A stretch of DNA of 64,000 bases from Janthinobacterium sp. LM6. Its GTDB lineage: Bacteria > Pseudomonadota > Gammaproteobacteria > Burkholderiales > Burkholderiaceae_D. The first letter of the stretch is position 1, and the number at the start of each line of letters is the position of its first letter. Made by a program: the position numbers and the translations under genes. The notes beneath the pieces were generated by a model. The model was not told the origin of the DNA. It did not search any database and saw only the letters and a program-made list of their open reading frames with translations. Positions 19,022-27,435 of this stretch are shown one piece after another. The stretch is from the NCBI RefSeq assembly GCF_002002885.1, contig NZ_CP019510.1, forward strand, positions 3,596,001 to 3,660,000, in the 5' to 3' direction.

Positions 19022-21130
19022 TTACTTCGCCTTCCCCGCCGCCGCCACCTGGTCCAGTATATGCTTGGGCACGGCCGCATAATGCTTGAATTCCATCGTG
19101 TAGGTGGCGCGGCCCTGGGTCAGCGAACGCAAGGTTGTCGAGTAGCCGAACATTTCCGCCAGCGGCACCAGGGCCTTGACGATGCGTCCCGCGCCGCCCG
19201 GGATGTCGTCCACGCCCTGCACCATGCCGCGCCGGGCCGTCAAATCGCCCATGACGTTGCCCATGAACTCTTCCGGCGTTTCCGCCTCCACCTGCATCAT
19301 CGGTTCCAGCAGCACAGGGTGGGCTTTGCGCATGCCATCCTTGAAGGCGATGGAGCCGGCCATGCGAAACGCGTTTTCGTTCGAATCGACGTCGTGGTAG
19401 GAACCGAAGGTCAAGGTGGCCTTCACGTCGACGACCGGATAGCCGGCCAGCACGCCCGCCTTCAGGGTTTCGATGATGCCCTTGTCGACGGCGGGGATGA
19501 ATTCGCGCGGCACCACGCCGCCCTTGATGGCGTCGACGAACTGGTAACCCGTGCCCGGTTCCAGCGGTTCGAGCTTCAGCACCACGTGGCCGTACTGGCC
19601 CCGTCCGCCCGACTGCTTGACGAACTTGCCCTCCACATCTTCCACCGCGCGCGTGATGGTTTCCCGGTACGCCACCTGCGGCTTGCCGACATTGGCTTCC
19701 ACGCCGAATTCGCGCCGCATGCGGTCGACCAGAATTTCCAGGTGCAGCTCGCCCATGCCCGACATGATGGTCTGGCCCGACTCCTCGTCCGTATGTACCC
19801 TGAACGACGGGTCTTCCTGCGCCAGGCGGTTCAGGGCGATGCCCATCTTTTCCTGGTCCGGCTTGGTCTTGGGTTCGACCGCCTGGGAAATCACGGGTTC
19901 CGGGAAGATCATCTTTTCCAGCACGATGATGTGATCGATGGCGCACAGGGTGTCGCCCGTGGTGACGGCTTTCAGGCCCACGGCGGCGGCGATGTCGCCC
20001 GCATACACTTCCTTGATTTCCTTGCGCTCGTTCGCATGCATCTGCAAAATGCGCCCCAGCCGCTCGCGCGCGCTCTTGGTGGGGTTGTAGACCATGTCGC
20101 CCGAGTTCACCACGCCCGAATACACGCGGAAGAAGGTCAGCTGCCCCACGAACGGGTCCGTCATGATCTTGAAGGCCAGAGCCGAAAAATGCTCGTCGTC
20201 GGCCGGGTGGCGCTCCACTTCCTTGTCGTGCTCGTCGTGGCCCATGATGGGCGGCACTTCCATCGGCGACGGCAGGTATTCGATGACGGCGTCCAGCATC
20301 GCCTGCACGCCCTTGTTTTTAAAAGCGCTGCCGCACAGCATGGGCACGATTTCATTGCGGATGGTGCGCGCGCGCAAGGCTTGCTTGAGTTCCGCTTCCG
20401 TGAACGTGTCGCCATTCAGGTAGCGTTCCGTCATCTCCGTGGTGGCCTCGGCCGCGTGTTCGACCAGGTGCTCGTGCCACTCCTGCGCCTGCGCCAGCAG
20501 CTCGGCAGGGATGTCGCCATAGCTGAACTGCACGCCCTGGCTGGCGTCGTCCCAGGTGATGGCGCGCATTTTCAGCAGGTCGATGACGCCCGTAAAATGC
20601 TCTTCCGCGCCGATGGGCAGCTGGATGGGCACGGCCACGCCCTTCAGGCGCTCGGCGATCTGCTTGCGCACGCGCAAGAAATCCGCCCCCACCCGGTCCA
20701 TCTTGTTGATGAAGGCGATGCGCGGCACGTGGTATTTGTTGGCTTGCCGCCAGACGGTTTCCGATTGCGGCTGCACGCCGCCGACGGCATCGTAGACCAT
20801 CACGGCGCCGTCGAGCACGCGCATCGAGCGTTCGACTTCAATCGTGAAATCCACGTGGCCGGGCGTATCGATGATGTTGATGCGGTGTTCGGGGAAGTTG
20901 CCGGCCATGCCTTTCCAGAAGGCCGTGGTGGCGGCCGAGGTGATGGTGATGCCCCGTTCCTGCTCCTGCTCCATCCAGTCCATGGTGGCGGCGCCATTGT
21001 GCACCTCGCCTATCTTGTGATTCACCCCCGTATAAAACAGGATGCGCTCGGTGGTGGTGGTCTTGCCGGCGTCGATATGGGCGCTGATGCCGATGTTGCG
21101 GTAGCGCTCGATAGGTGTTTTGCGGGTCAT
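19022..21130 (-). CDS. fusA: Translation elongation factor G
   Basis: A 702-residue EF-G. GTPase motifs are complete: G1 [16 protein letters not shown]2 [12 protein letters not shown]3 DTPGHVDF, G4 NKMDR and G5 near GSAFKNKG; domains II-V follow, with domain IV containing GGRGQYGHV. It catalyses ribosomal translocation and, with RRF, ribosome recycling. The ATG at 21130 is preferred because GGAG lies 7 bases before it; a start 12 bp upstream would include that site. The gene stands alone, away from the rpsL-rpsG-tufA genes where fusA normally lies, so it may be a second EF-G copy. Confidence 0.95.
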   Translation of the reverse strand: MTRKTPIERYRNIGISAHIDAGKTTTTERILFYTGVNHKIGEVHNGAATMDWMEQEQERGITITSAATTAFWKGMAGNFPEHRINIIDTPGHVDFTIEVERSMRVLDGAVMVYDAVGGVQPQSETVWRQANKYHVPRIAFINKMDRVGADFLRVRKQIAERLKGVAVPIQLPIGAEEHFTGVIDLLKMRAITWDDASQGVQFSYGDIPAELLAQAQEWHEHLVEHAAEATTEMTERYLNGDTFTEAELKQALRARTIRNEIVPMLCGSAFKNKGVQAMLDAVIEYLPSPMEVPPIMGHDEHDKEVERHPADDEHFSALAFKIMTDPFVGQLTFFRVYSGVVNSGDMVYNPTKSARERLGRILQMHANERKEIKEVYAGDIAAAVGLKAVTTGDTLCAIDHIIVLEKMIFPEPVISQAVEPKTKPDQEKMGIALNRLAQEDPSFRVHTDEESGQTIMSGMGELHLEILVDRMRREFGVEANVGKPQVAYRETITRAVEDVEGKFVKQSGGRGQYGHVVLKLEPLEPGTGYQFVDAIKGGVVPREFIPAVDKGIIETLKAGVLAGYPVVDVKATLTFGSYHDVDSNENAFRMAGSIAFKDGMRKAHPVLLEPMMQVEAETPEEFMGNVMGDLTARRGMVQGVDDIPGGAGRIVKALVPLAEMFGYSTTLRSLTQGRATYTMEFKHYAAVPKHILDQVAAAGKAK

Positions 21131-21285
21131 CACAATCTCCATGGCTAGCCCGGCGCGCCAGTGTCAGCACCGGTTTTCCAGTGTAGCAGACATCGATTTG
21201 GGCGGCACGGCGGAGGGCCGTTTACCAAGCGCACAACACTGTCGGCCGCGCGCACGGTAGCCGCACGGGATAAACAAGGTAATCC

Positions 21286-21323
21286 GCTATACTTTCAACT
21301 TTATTAATCCAACAAAGATTAAT
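21286..21323 (+). promoter_or_regulatory. Candidate pldA promoter with operator-like inverted repeat
   Basis: A TATACT -10-like hexamer (21286-21291) is followed by ATTAATC (21303-21309) and GATTAAT (21317-21323), a perfect 7-bp inverted repeat with a 7-base spacer. The region is markedly more AT-rich than its surroundings and lies about 90-130 bp before pldA. A protein bound at the repeat would sit at the transcription start. No good -35 is seen. Confidence 0.4.
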
Positions 21324-21414
21324 CAAAATCAAAACGCACGGTGATTTATCGTGTAAGGCGACGCCGCCGGCATGCAGCCCAGGTGCGCACCGAACGACAT
21401 GCCCCACTCAGCCT

Positions 21415-22533
21415 ATGACTATCCGACTAAGAAAAATAATTCTCTCTTCCCTGCTGGCGTCCCCGGCGCTGGCCATGGCCGGCGAACTGGAACAGCAAAT
21501 GCAGCGTTGCGCCGTGCTCGGTGACGCCAGCGCCCGCCTCGGTTGCTTCGACACCCTGGCCAAGGCGGCGGAAAAGGCCACCATCGCCGCCGGCGGCGAC
21601 CCTGCCACGGCGGCCGTCACCCTGGCGGCAGCCGCCGAGGTCGCCCCCCTCACGTTTGTCAGCCCGCCTGGCGTGGCCACGCCGGACGCCGTCAACGCCG
21701 CCATTCCCGCCATCGCGCAGGCTGGCGCGGCGCCGCCGGAGGCGCCAATTTCGCGCACCCAGCAATCGTGGGAACTGAACGATGCCTCGAAGCGCGGCCT
21801 GTTCAACTTCCGCCCGCACCGCGACACTTATTTGCTGCTGGCCAACTACAGCGACGCCTCGAACGATGAACCGTTCCAGGATTTCACGCCGGGCGGCATC
21901 AAGAGCCAGCACGTGGAACTGACTTTCCAGCTGAGCTTCAAGATGAAGCTGCTGGAAGACATCGCCGGCACGCCCATCGACATGTGGTTCGGCTACACGC
22001 AGCAAAGTTTCTGGCAAGCGTATAACCGCAAGGCGTCGAGCCCCTTCCGCGAGACCAATTACCAGCCGGAACTGATGCTGGTCATGCCAATCAACAAGAA
22101 TTTCGCGGGCATCGAATTCAATTACCTGAACTTCGGCCTCGTGCACCAGTCCAACGGCCAGACGTCGACCCTGTCGCGCAGCTGGAACCGCGTGTATGCC
22201 GAGCTGGGCATGGAGAAGGATAACCTGGCCGTCGCCGCGCGCGTCTGGCACCGCCTCGACAATAGCGCGGTCGACAATGACAATATCGACATCACCGATT
22301 ATTTGGGACATGGCGACTTGCGCGTGAGCTACCGCAACAAGGGGCACGAGTACGCCGTGACGGCACGCCGCAATTTCAGCAAGAAGCATGGCTCCATGCA
22401 GGCCAGCTGGGCTTTCCCATTGAAAGCCAACCTGAAAGGCTATCTGCAGCTGTTTTCCGGCTATGGCCAGAGCTTGATCGACTACAACTATTCGCAGAAA
22501 TCGATCGGCGCCGGCTTCATGGTCGACCTGTAA
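21415..22533 (+). CDS. pldA: Outer-membrane phospholipase A (OMPLA)
   Basis: A 372-residue exported protein with a signal peptide (residues 1-22, ending AMAG). An Ala-rich periplasmic extension (about 25-115) with a Cys pair (QRCAVLGDASARLGC) precedes a 12-strand barrel domain. The catalytic block GLVHQSNGQTSTLSRSWNR carries the His and Ser nucleophile of OMPLA and the conserved SRSWNR. It hydrolyses phospholipids that reach the outer leaflet, using calcium and dimerisation. It is monocistronic, ends in a strong terminator, and has an AT-rich promoter region with an inverted repeat. Confidence 0.93.
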   Translation: MTIRLRKIILSSLLASPALAMAGELEQQMQRCAVLGDASARLGCFDTLAKAAEKATIAAGGDPATAAVTLAAAAEVAPLTFVSPPGVATPDAVNAAIPAIAQAGAAPPEAPISRTQQSWELNDASKRGLFNFRPHRDTYLLLANYSDASNDEPFQDFTPGGIKSQHVELTFQLSFKMKLLEDIAGTPIDMWFGYTQQSFWQAYNRKASSPFRETNYQPELMLVMPINKNFAGIEFNYLNFGLVHQSNGQTSTLSRSWNRVYAELGMEKDNLAVAARVWHRLDNSAVDNDNIDITDYLGHGDLRVSYRNKGHEYAVTARRNFSKKHGSMQASWAFPLKANLKGYLQLFSGYGQSLIDYNYSQKSIGAGFMVDL

Positions 22534-22547
22534 GCGGCACGGCAAAC

Positions 22548-22577
22548 AAAAATGGCGCCGAGGGCGCCATTTTTTTA
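22548..22577 (+). terminator. Rho-independent terminator of pldA
   Basis: AATGGCGCC, a GAG loop and GGCGCCATT followed by a run of T form a textbook terminator 15 bp after the pldA stop. Confidence 0.9.
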
Positions 22578-22590
22578 TGGGAAAACCAGT

Positions 22591-22788
22591 TCAGTGCCGC
22601 CCGCCGCCCAGCACGCGGGCCGGCAGCATGACGATGGCGCGCAGCAATTCGAACACGCCTTCCACACCGATGCCGATCAAGCGGAATGGCAGCAACAGCA
22701 GCCAGGCCAGCGGATACAGCACGAGGGCCAGCAAGGCCAGGGGCCAGCACACCAGCAAGAGCAGCAGCCACAGCACGAATCCCAGCAT
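22591..22788 (-). CDS. Small hydrophobic membrane protein
   Basis: A 65-residue protein, almost entirely hydrophobic: a Leu-rich segment (residues 1-32) and a second segment (35-58) with an amphipathic GVEGVFELLRAI stretch, ending in GGGRH. Two membrane helices are likely. The start at 22788 is favoured by a GAGGGG ribosome site just upstream; a longer in-frame form would add 11 residues. No family assigned. It converges on pldA and shares the terminator region. Confidence 0.65.
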   Translation of the reverse strand: MLGFVLWLLLLLVCWPLALLALVLYPLAWLLLLPFRLIGIGVEGVFELLRAIVMLPARVLGGGRH

Positions 22789-22940
22789 TGCGTTCCCCCT
22801 CAAATGAAATGTGCGGAGCAAGCCGTGCTTGCCCCGCTACCGTGACAGCACTATAGTAAAGCGCCGCCGCGGCGGCAACGGCCATGCGATGAACTGCGCG
22901 CTGCGGGGATGAACGGTACGAAAACGGGAATGAACGGGGC

Positions 22941-23189
22941 TTATTGACCGACGCAAATCACTTTCGTGACGTATTCATGCGCATTCGGCTTCTTGCTGGT
23001 GGCCCATTTGATGGCCTGGTTGGCATCTTCGATGGTCATGATGGTGGCCTTGTCCTTCGACTTGATGAAGGACACGCCTTCAAACACGCCTTCCTTGCTG
23101 CGCATTACCTTGGCAAACACGGGCGGCCTGGTCTCGCCATCGCTGATTTTGTTCTGTTGCACGAGGTAACGCTGATCGATCTGTTCCAT
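22941..23189 (-). CDS. Hypothetical small protein
   Basis: An 82-residue soluble protein without a signal peptide, mixed alpha/beta in character, with KVMRSKEGVFEGVSFIKSKD and a C-terminal VTKVICVGQ. Codon use matches the surroundings, and the GC-rich coding pattern supports a real gene. I do not recognise the family. It lies downstream of the PRMT-like gene on the same strand, separated from it by a terminator-like hairpin. Confidence 0.6.
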   Translation of the reverse strand: MEQIDQRYLVQQNKISDGETRPPVFAKVMRSKEGVFEGVSFIKSKDKATIMTIEDANQAIKWATSKKPNAHEYVTKVICVGQ

Positions 23190-23240
23190 GATAGTAAAGC
23201 TGTCCAGTGGGTAAAAGACGGAATATACCCTGAATGGACA

Positions 23241-23270
23241 AACGCCGCAGGATGAAATCGCTGCGGCGTT
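23241..23270 (-). terminator. Terminator-like hairpin after the PRMT-like gene
   Basis: AACGCCGCAG and CTGCGGCGTT form a perfect 10-bp stem around a 10-base loop, 19 bp beyond the stop of the minus-strand methyltransferase gene; the minus strand then reads a short TTTG. Confidence 0.6.
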
Positions 23271-23288
23271 GCCTTGAAATTAACGATC

Positions 23289-24212
23289 CTATGCGTAGAC
23301 GGCGTTTTGTACTACCGGTTGCAAGTTGACATCGTAGATCACCTGCGCGCGGATCGACGCTTCCAGCGAGGGAATCGAACCGCCCGCGCGGTACTGGAAA
23401 CTCACCTGCAGCACGTCGCCCGCCTTCACGGCGACCGGCGTGGCCAGCGGCAAGCACATGTAGTGGTTCAGCCAGTCGATGGTGGTCGAACGCTCGGGCA
23501 CGACGGCCAGGATGTTCTTGGTGACGAAACGCAAGGCGTTCAAGGTGCCGCTGCGCTCGACGACAAACTTGCCGTCGAAGCCGAACACGCTGTCCGTCGG
23601 CTGGCTGAAGTCGATGATGCTGTACACGGACGGCGGCGCCAGTTCCTGCACCCCAGGATGGATGGCCGTAGTTTCCTGGAATTGCACGATGGGCGCATAA
23701 AAACCCTCGAAATCGTATTCCTGCTGCATCGGCTGCACGGCCATGATGACGGCCTCGGGCAGGAAGATGGGCAGCGGACCGCCAAAGCGGGCCAGGTAGC
23801 GGCGCTTGAACGATTCGATCACTTCCACCTGTTTTTCGCGCAGCATGCCGACATGGATCATTTCGCAAATGACCACATCGACGGGCTCCGGCGGCAGGTA
23901 TTCAAAGGCGTCCGCGTGGACGACTTCGACTTTTTCACCGTTGGGGTTGAGCGCCAGCATCTTGCGCGCTTCCTTGACCATGTCCGGATTGAATTCCACG
24001 CACCACACCTTGTCGGCGCGCGCGGCCGCAAACCACGACAGCACGCCCGTGCCGCCGCCCAGTTCCAGCACCTTCATGCCGGGTTTTACCGCGTAATCGA
24101 TCGCCGACTTGAACCCGTGCATGCGGTTCTGGTCCATCAACATATTGTGGTGGTAATGGACGGGGATAAATTGCCCCAGGTAACAACTCTCGATTTCTCG
24201 TTCATTCAGCAT
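23289..24212 (-). CDS. PRMT-like class I SAM-dependent methyltransferase
   Basis: A 307-residue methyltransferase with motif I VLELGGGTGVLSWFAA, an acidic post-I strand (VWCVEFN), and an EMIHVGMLREKQVE segment resembling the double-E loop of protein arginine methyltransferases. The C-terminal 130 residues form a beta-rich domain (VVERSGTLNALRFVTKN..., LPLATPVAVKAGDVLQVSFQ), like the PRMT beta-barrel. Protein or small-molecule methylation is likely; the substrate is unknown. The start at 24212 follows an AGAGGA site; the 43-residue in-frame upstream extension looks non-coding. It is monocistronic. Confidence 0.8.
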   Translation of the reverse strand: MLNEREIESCYLGQFIPVHYHHNMLMDQNRMHGFKSAIDYAVKPGMKVLELGGGTGVLSWFAAARADKVWCVEFNPDMVKEARKMLALNPNGEKVEVVHADAFEYLPPEPVDVVICEMIHVGMLREKQVEVIESFKRRYLARFGGPLPIFLPEAVIMAVQPMQQEYDFEGFYAPIVQFQETTAIHPGVQELAPPSVYSIIDFSQPTDSVFGFDGKFVVERSGTLNALRFVTKNILAVVPERSTTIDWLNHYMCLPLATPVAVKAGDVLQVSFQYRAGGSIPSLEASIRAQVIYDVNLQPVVQNAVYA

Positions 24213-24365
24213 GTCTGTCCTCTTGGAGCCTGGCTCCGATGGCCGATCGGTTTTGTCATTCCAGAAAGCAGTGATATCGCACGGGCTGCGCGAGGGGCGG
24301 CGACAATACAGCCGGCGCCTGACGGTGATGTGATGACCCATGCGAGGTATCTCCTGATTAATGCG

Positions 24366-24380
24366 ACATAATCATTATCG
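24366..24380. promoter_or_regulatory. Possible Fur-like box
   Basis: ACATAATCATTATCG matches the inner part of the Fur consensus (ATAATCATTATC is identical), with a palindromic ATAATCATTAT core. It lies about 155 bp before the PRMT-like gene. Only half of the classical 19-bp box is well matched. Confidence 0.35.
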
Positions 24381-24420
24381 TTAATCGGCAGGGAGAACAA
24401 AGGGCTGAGGTGAGAGGCAA

Positions 24421-24450
24421 TTCCATGCCAGTTTCAGCGCTGGCATGGAA
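24421..24450. repeat. Perfect 11-bp inverted repeat
   Basis: TTCCATGCCAG (24421-24431) and CTGGCATGGAA (24440-24450) flank an 8-base loop between the ankyrin gene and the PRMT-like gene. It is not followed by a T-run on either strand, so terminator function is uncertain. Confidence 0.6.
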
Positions 24451-24475
24451 AGTATTGAAATTAAAACATTATTTA

Positions 24476-24514
24476 CATGTATTTATTGCACGTACTTATT
24501 GCATGTACTTATTT
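24476..24514. repeat. 13-bp tandem repeat, three units
   Basis: Three units, CATGTATTTATTG, CACGTACTTATTG and CATGTACTTATTT, lie head to tail and run into the stop codon of the ankyrin gene. They are AT-rich against a GC-rich background. Confidence 0.7.
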
Positions 24515-25159
24515 ACGTGCCGCGCGCGCCTTCTGTGCCGCTTCGATGATGGCGACCACGCCGGGCTTGTCGCCCGCCTGGGCGAACTGCACGGCCGTCC
24601 AGCCATGGTCGCTTTTCAGGCTGGCGTCCGCGCCCCACGACAGCAGCAGCTTGACGGCACCCTCCTGGCCTTCGCGGGCGGCAAACATCAGCGGCGTGAT
24701 ATTCGCGGGGGCGCGCGCATCGACCATGGCGTCGCGGTCGAGCAGGATTTTCATGATGGGCAAGTCGCCAGCCGAGGCCGCATAGTGCAGCGCCGTCCAG
24801 CCGCTCTGGTTGACCTTGGCGCCCTTGGCCAGCAAGGCGTTCACGGCCTCCAGCTTGTGCTTGTAGGCCGCCATCATCAGCGCCGTGTTGCCATTGGCCG
24901 AGCGCGCTTCCAGGTCGATGCCGGGGGCGTCGAGCAGCAGCTTGAATACTTTATCGGCATCATCGCGCAGGGCCAGCACCAGCGGTATGTCGCCCCGCTG
25001 CGCGTCCGGCTGGTTCGGATTCATGCCTTCCGCCAGCATGCTGCGCACGCCGCTGTCGTTGTTGACGGAAACGGCGCGGAAGAAGGCGTCCGGTTCCGGC
25101 GCCGCGTGGCTGGCCGCCGCGCAGCACAGCAGCATCGCCAACGCGAGTTTTTTCATCAT
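24509..25159 (-). CDS. Exported ankyrin-repeat protein
   Basis: A 216-residue protein with a signal peptide (MMKKLALAMLLCCAAASHAA) and about five ankyrin repeats: DIPLVLALRDDADKVFKLLL, GNTALMMAAYKHKLEAVNAL, GWTALHYAASAGDLPIMKIL, ITPLMFAAREGQEGAVKLLL and a final GWTAVQFAQAGDKPGVVAII. It likely acts as a periplasmic protein-protein interaction scaffold. The gene lies 16 bp downstream of tatD on the same strand and is probably co-transcribed with it. The stop codon overlaps a 13-bp tandem repeat. Confidence 0.9.
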   Translation of the reverse strand: MMKKLALAMLLCCAAASHAAPEPDAFFRAVSVNNDSGVRSMLAEGMNPNQPDAQRGDIPLVLALRDDADKVFKLLLDAPGIDLEARSANGNTALMMAAYKHKLEAVNALLAKGAKVNQSGWTALHYAASAGDLPIMKILLDRDAMVDARAPANITPLMFAAREGQEGAVKLLLSWGADASLKSDHGWTAVQFAQAGDKPGVVAIIEAAQKARAARK

Positions 25160-25175
25160 GTCTGACCTTAAGAAG

Positions 25176-25955
25176 TTATGGCAACTGATTGAATAACTTG
25201 AAGAAATTATCCGTCGTCTGGCGCGCCACCTGGTCCAGCGGGATGCCTTTCAAGGTCGACAGGTATTCCGCCACGTGGGCCACATAGCCGGGTTCGTTCA
25301 TGCGGCCGCGGAACGGCACGGGCGCGAGGTACGGCGAATCCGTCTCGATGAGGATGCGTTCGAGCGGCACTTCCAGGGCCACGGCCTGCAAGTCTTTCGC
25401 GCTCTTGAACGTGACGATGCCGGAAAAGGAAATGTAGAAACCCATGTCGATGGCGGCGCGCGCCACTTCCAGGGATTCCGTAAAGCAATGCATGACGCCG
25501 GCCACGCCGCCGTCCGACACGCCCGCGCCCTCTTCGCGCATGATGCGTATGGTATCTTCGCTGGCCGCTCTTGTGTGGATAATCAAGGGTTTACGGGTGA
25601 TTCTTGAAGCTTTGATGTGCGTGCGGAAACGCTCGCGCTGCCACTCGAGGTCGCCCGTCAGGCGGAAATAGTCGAGGCCCGTCTCGCCGATGGCGATGAT
25701 CTTCGGATGGTCGGCCAGCCGGACCAGGTCTTCCACGGACGGCTCAGGCGTATCCTCGTAGTCGGGATGCACGCCGACGGAAGCAAAGATGTGCGGATAC
25801 TGCTCGGCCAGGGCCAGCACCTGCGGGAAGTCCGGCAAGTCGACGGACACGCACAGGGCATGGGTCACCTTGTTCTCGGCCATCTTGGCGAGGATCTCGG
25901 GCATGCGAGCAGCCAGCTCGGGGAAATTGATATGGCAATGGGAATCGATATACAT
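25176..25955 (-). CDS. tatD: TatD-family metal-dependent deoxyribonuclease
   Basis: A 259-residue amidohydrolase-fold nuclease. Metal ligands are visible: DSHCHINF at the N-terminus, GETGLDY, IIHTRAA, VMHCFTES and ETDSPYLAP near the C-terminus. TatD enzymes are 3'-5' exonucleases active in DNA repair and fragmentation. The start at 25955 places DSHCH at residues 4-8, as usual. In related genomes tatD lies near tmk-holB; here about 1.5 kb with three small genes separates it from holB. It is followed by the ankyrin gene. Confidence 0.93.
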   Translation of the reverse strand: MYIDSHCHINFPELAARMPEILAKMAENKVTHALCVSVDLPDFPQVLALAEQYPHIFASVGVHPDYEDTPEPSVEDLVRLADHPKIIAIGETGLDYFRLTGDLEWQRERFRTHIKASRITRKPLIIHTRAASEDTIRIMREEGAGVSDGGVAGVMHCFTESLEVARAAIDMGFYISFSGIVTFKSAKDLQAVALEVPLERILIETDSPYLAPVPFRGRMNEPGYVAHVAEYLSTLKGIPLDQVARQTTDNFFKLFNQLP

Positions 25956-26037
25956 AAGGCGGGATTGTACCGGAGCGGGCGGAATCTGGCAGGGGGAAGG
26001 CGCAAATCCGCCCTGCCGCCGACTGCGCCCCCATCCC

Positions 26038-26385
26038 TCAGGCAAATTCCTCGAAGGGCAGCGGAATCGGGGAAACGAGGAATGACACGCCATCCCGCTC
26101 CTGCTTGACGTGCCAGATGACGATGCCTTGCGTAGGGACGCGCATGGACAGGGGAAACACGAACGGCGGCAGCCACAGCAGCTCGACCTCGCCATCGCCC
26201 TGCCAGCCCAGCGCGTAAAAATGACGGCTGGCTTCGTCGATGTAAGGCAAGGCTTGCTCGCGCATTCCCAGCACGGCTTCCGGCGCCAGCGCAAATTGGC
26301 GGCAATCGATGTGCTCGTAGCCATACGCGTGGAAGGCGCGCATCTTTTCCGGTGCATAGTCAATGACTTTGCTCGGGTAGCTCAT
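26038..26385 (-). CDS. Hypothetical protein
   Basis: A 115-residue protein beginning SYPSKVIDYAPEKMRAFHAY, without signal peptide or membrane segment, with aromatic-rich strands (ASRHFYALGWQ, VELLWLPPFVFPLSMRVP). I do not recognise the family. The ATG at 26385 gives a compact protein; in-frame upstream sequence would run through the neighbouring VOC gene. It lies 47 bp downstream of that gene on the same strand and may be co-transcribed. Confidence 0.65.
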   Translation of the reverse strand: MSYPSKVIDYAPEKMRAFHAYGYEHIDCRQFALAPEAVLGMREQALPYIDEASRHFYALGWQGDGEVELLWLPPFVFPLSMRVPTQGIVIWHVKQERDGVSFLVSPIPLPFEEFA

Positions 26386-26432
26386 GTATTTTCTTTCATA
26401 CTCGTGTGCGCTCCTGCCAGCGCGTGCGCCGC

Positions 26433-26819
26433 CTACTGTCCCTCCGGCGGCTGCCACAGCTCCACCTTGTTGCCCTCGGGATCGATGACCCAGCCGAACT
26501 GGCCATATTCGGAGTCGGGCGCCTTTTCCAACACGTTGCAACCTTCGTCGCGCAGGGCTTGCAGCAGCGCGTCGAGGTCGTCGACGCGGTAGTTGATCAT
26601 GAAGGAGGCCTTGCCGGGTGCGAATTGCTCGCTGTCCCTGGCCGCGACGGACCAGATGGTGGTGCCGGCGCTGGGTTTGCCGTCGGCGTCCGTCCAGGTG
26701 AAGGCGGCGCCGCCCCACGGCTGCACGTCCAGGCCCAGGTGACGCTGGTACCAGGCGCGCAGCGCGGCCGGGTCTTGCGCGTGGAAAAAGATGCCGCCGA
26801 TGCCAGTGACTCGTTTCAT
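26433..26819 (-). CDS. VOC-family protein (glyoxalase/bleomycin-resistance-like)
   Basis: A 128-residue vicinal-oxygen-chelate protein: GIGGIFFHAQDPAALRAWYQ opens the first beta-alpha-beta-beta-beta unit and VIDPEGNKVELWQPP closes the second, with the metal-ligand Glu in VELWQ. These proteins form metal-dependent enzymes or binding proteins; substrate unknown. The start at 26819 has a GGAGG ribosome site. The gene is divergent from the secreted Cys-rich gene at 27019. Confidence 0.88.
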   Translation of the reverse strand: MKRVTGIGGIFFHAQDPAALRAWYQRHLGLDVQPWGGAAFTWTDADGKPSAGTTIWSVAARDSEQFAPGKASFMINYRVDDLDALLQALRDEGCNVLEKAPDSEYGQFGWVIDPEGNKVELWQPPEGQ

Positions 26820-27018
26820 TTGACGCCTCCGGTGCGGCGCAGCCGCGTGGTTTGCAAGGATGACTGACTGTAACACCGCGTTCCCGGCATGGCAAACGGA
26901 CTTGGCCGGGGAAGTGGCCGGCCTTGACTTCCATGGGTAGGCAAAAATATTATCAAGATGTATAGTAGCTTGCCGATGCGCAACCATGGGGTTACGCGCG
27001 GAACCGTGGAGAGTGTTC

Positions 27019-27372
27019 ATGCTGAAAGTTGCCGGCCCTTTGATACTGTTGGCCAGCCTGGCCCTGACAGCGCATGCGCAAGACAAGCGCGATGCGCCGA
27101 AGGCCATCCCCGATGCGGGCCTGTGCCAGCCCGTCTGCGCCTCGGCACGCCAGGATTGCCGCGCGCAAGCGCAAGGCGCCACGGAAAACGATACCAGCCC
27201 CATGCTGTCGATGAAGCCGAGCAGCAATCCCTACGTTGCCGCCGGCAAAGAGGCCGGTGCGCAAGCGGAGCAATTGCGCCCGACCGAGGCCCAGGCCTTC
27301 CGCGCCCGGCGTGCCGAGCGCCAGCAAGCGTGCGAAGTACAGTACCGCAGTTGCACGCGCACCTGCGGCTAA
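27019..27372 (+). CDS. Small exported Cys-containing protein
   Basis: A 117-residue protein with a signal peptide (MLKVAGPLILLASLALTAHA, cleaved before QDK). The mature part has six cysteines in two clusters: CQPVCASARQDC near the N-terminus and CEVQYRSCTRTC at the C-terminus, separated by a charged helical region (AEQLRPTEAQAFRARRAER). Two helices joined by disulfides, of the CX3C or CX6C kind, are plausible in the periplasm. No family is recognised. A GGAG site precedes the ATG at 27019. Confidence 0.7.
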   Translation: MLKVAGPLILLASLALTAHAQDKRDAPKAIPDAGLCQPVCASARQDCRAQAQGATENDTSPMLSMKPSSNPYVAAGKEAGAQAEQLRPTEAQAFRARRAERQQACEVQYRSCTRTCG

Positions 27373-27435
27373 GTCATTCCGAACCGGCAAAGCAGCGCAC
27401 AATCCAGATTAACTTCGCAGCACAAGTGTTTGATT

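Noticed and set aside
18980..21148. A 722-codon plus-strand frame opposite fusA
   Set aside because: EF-G is unmistakable on the minus strand; this frame has no recognisable domain.
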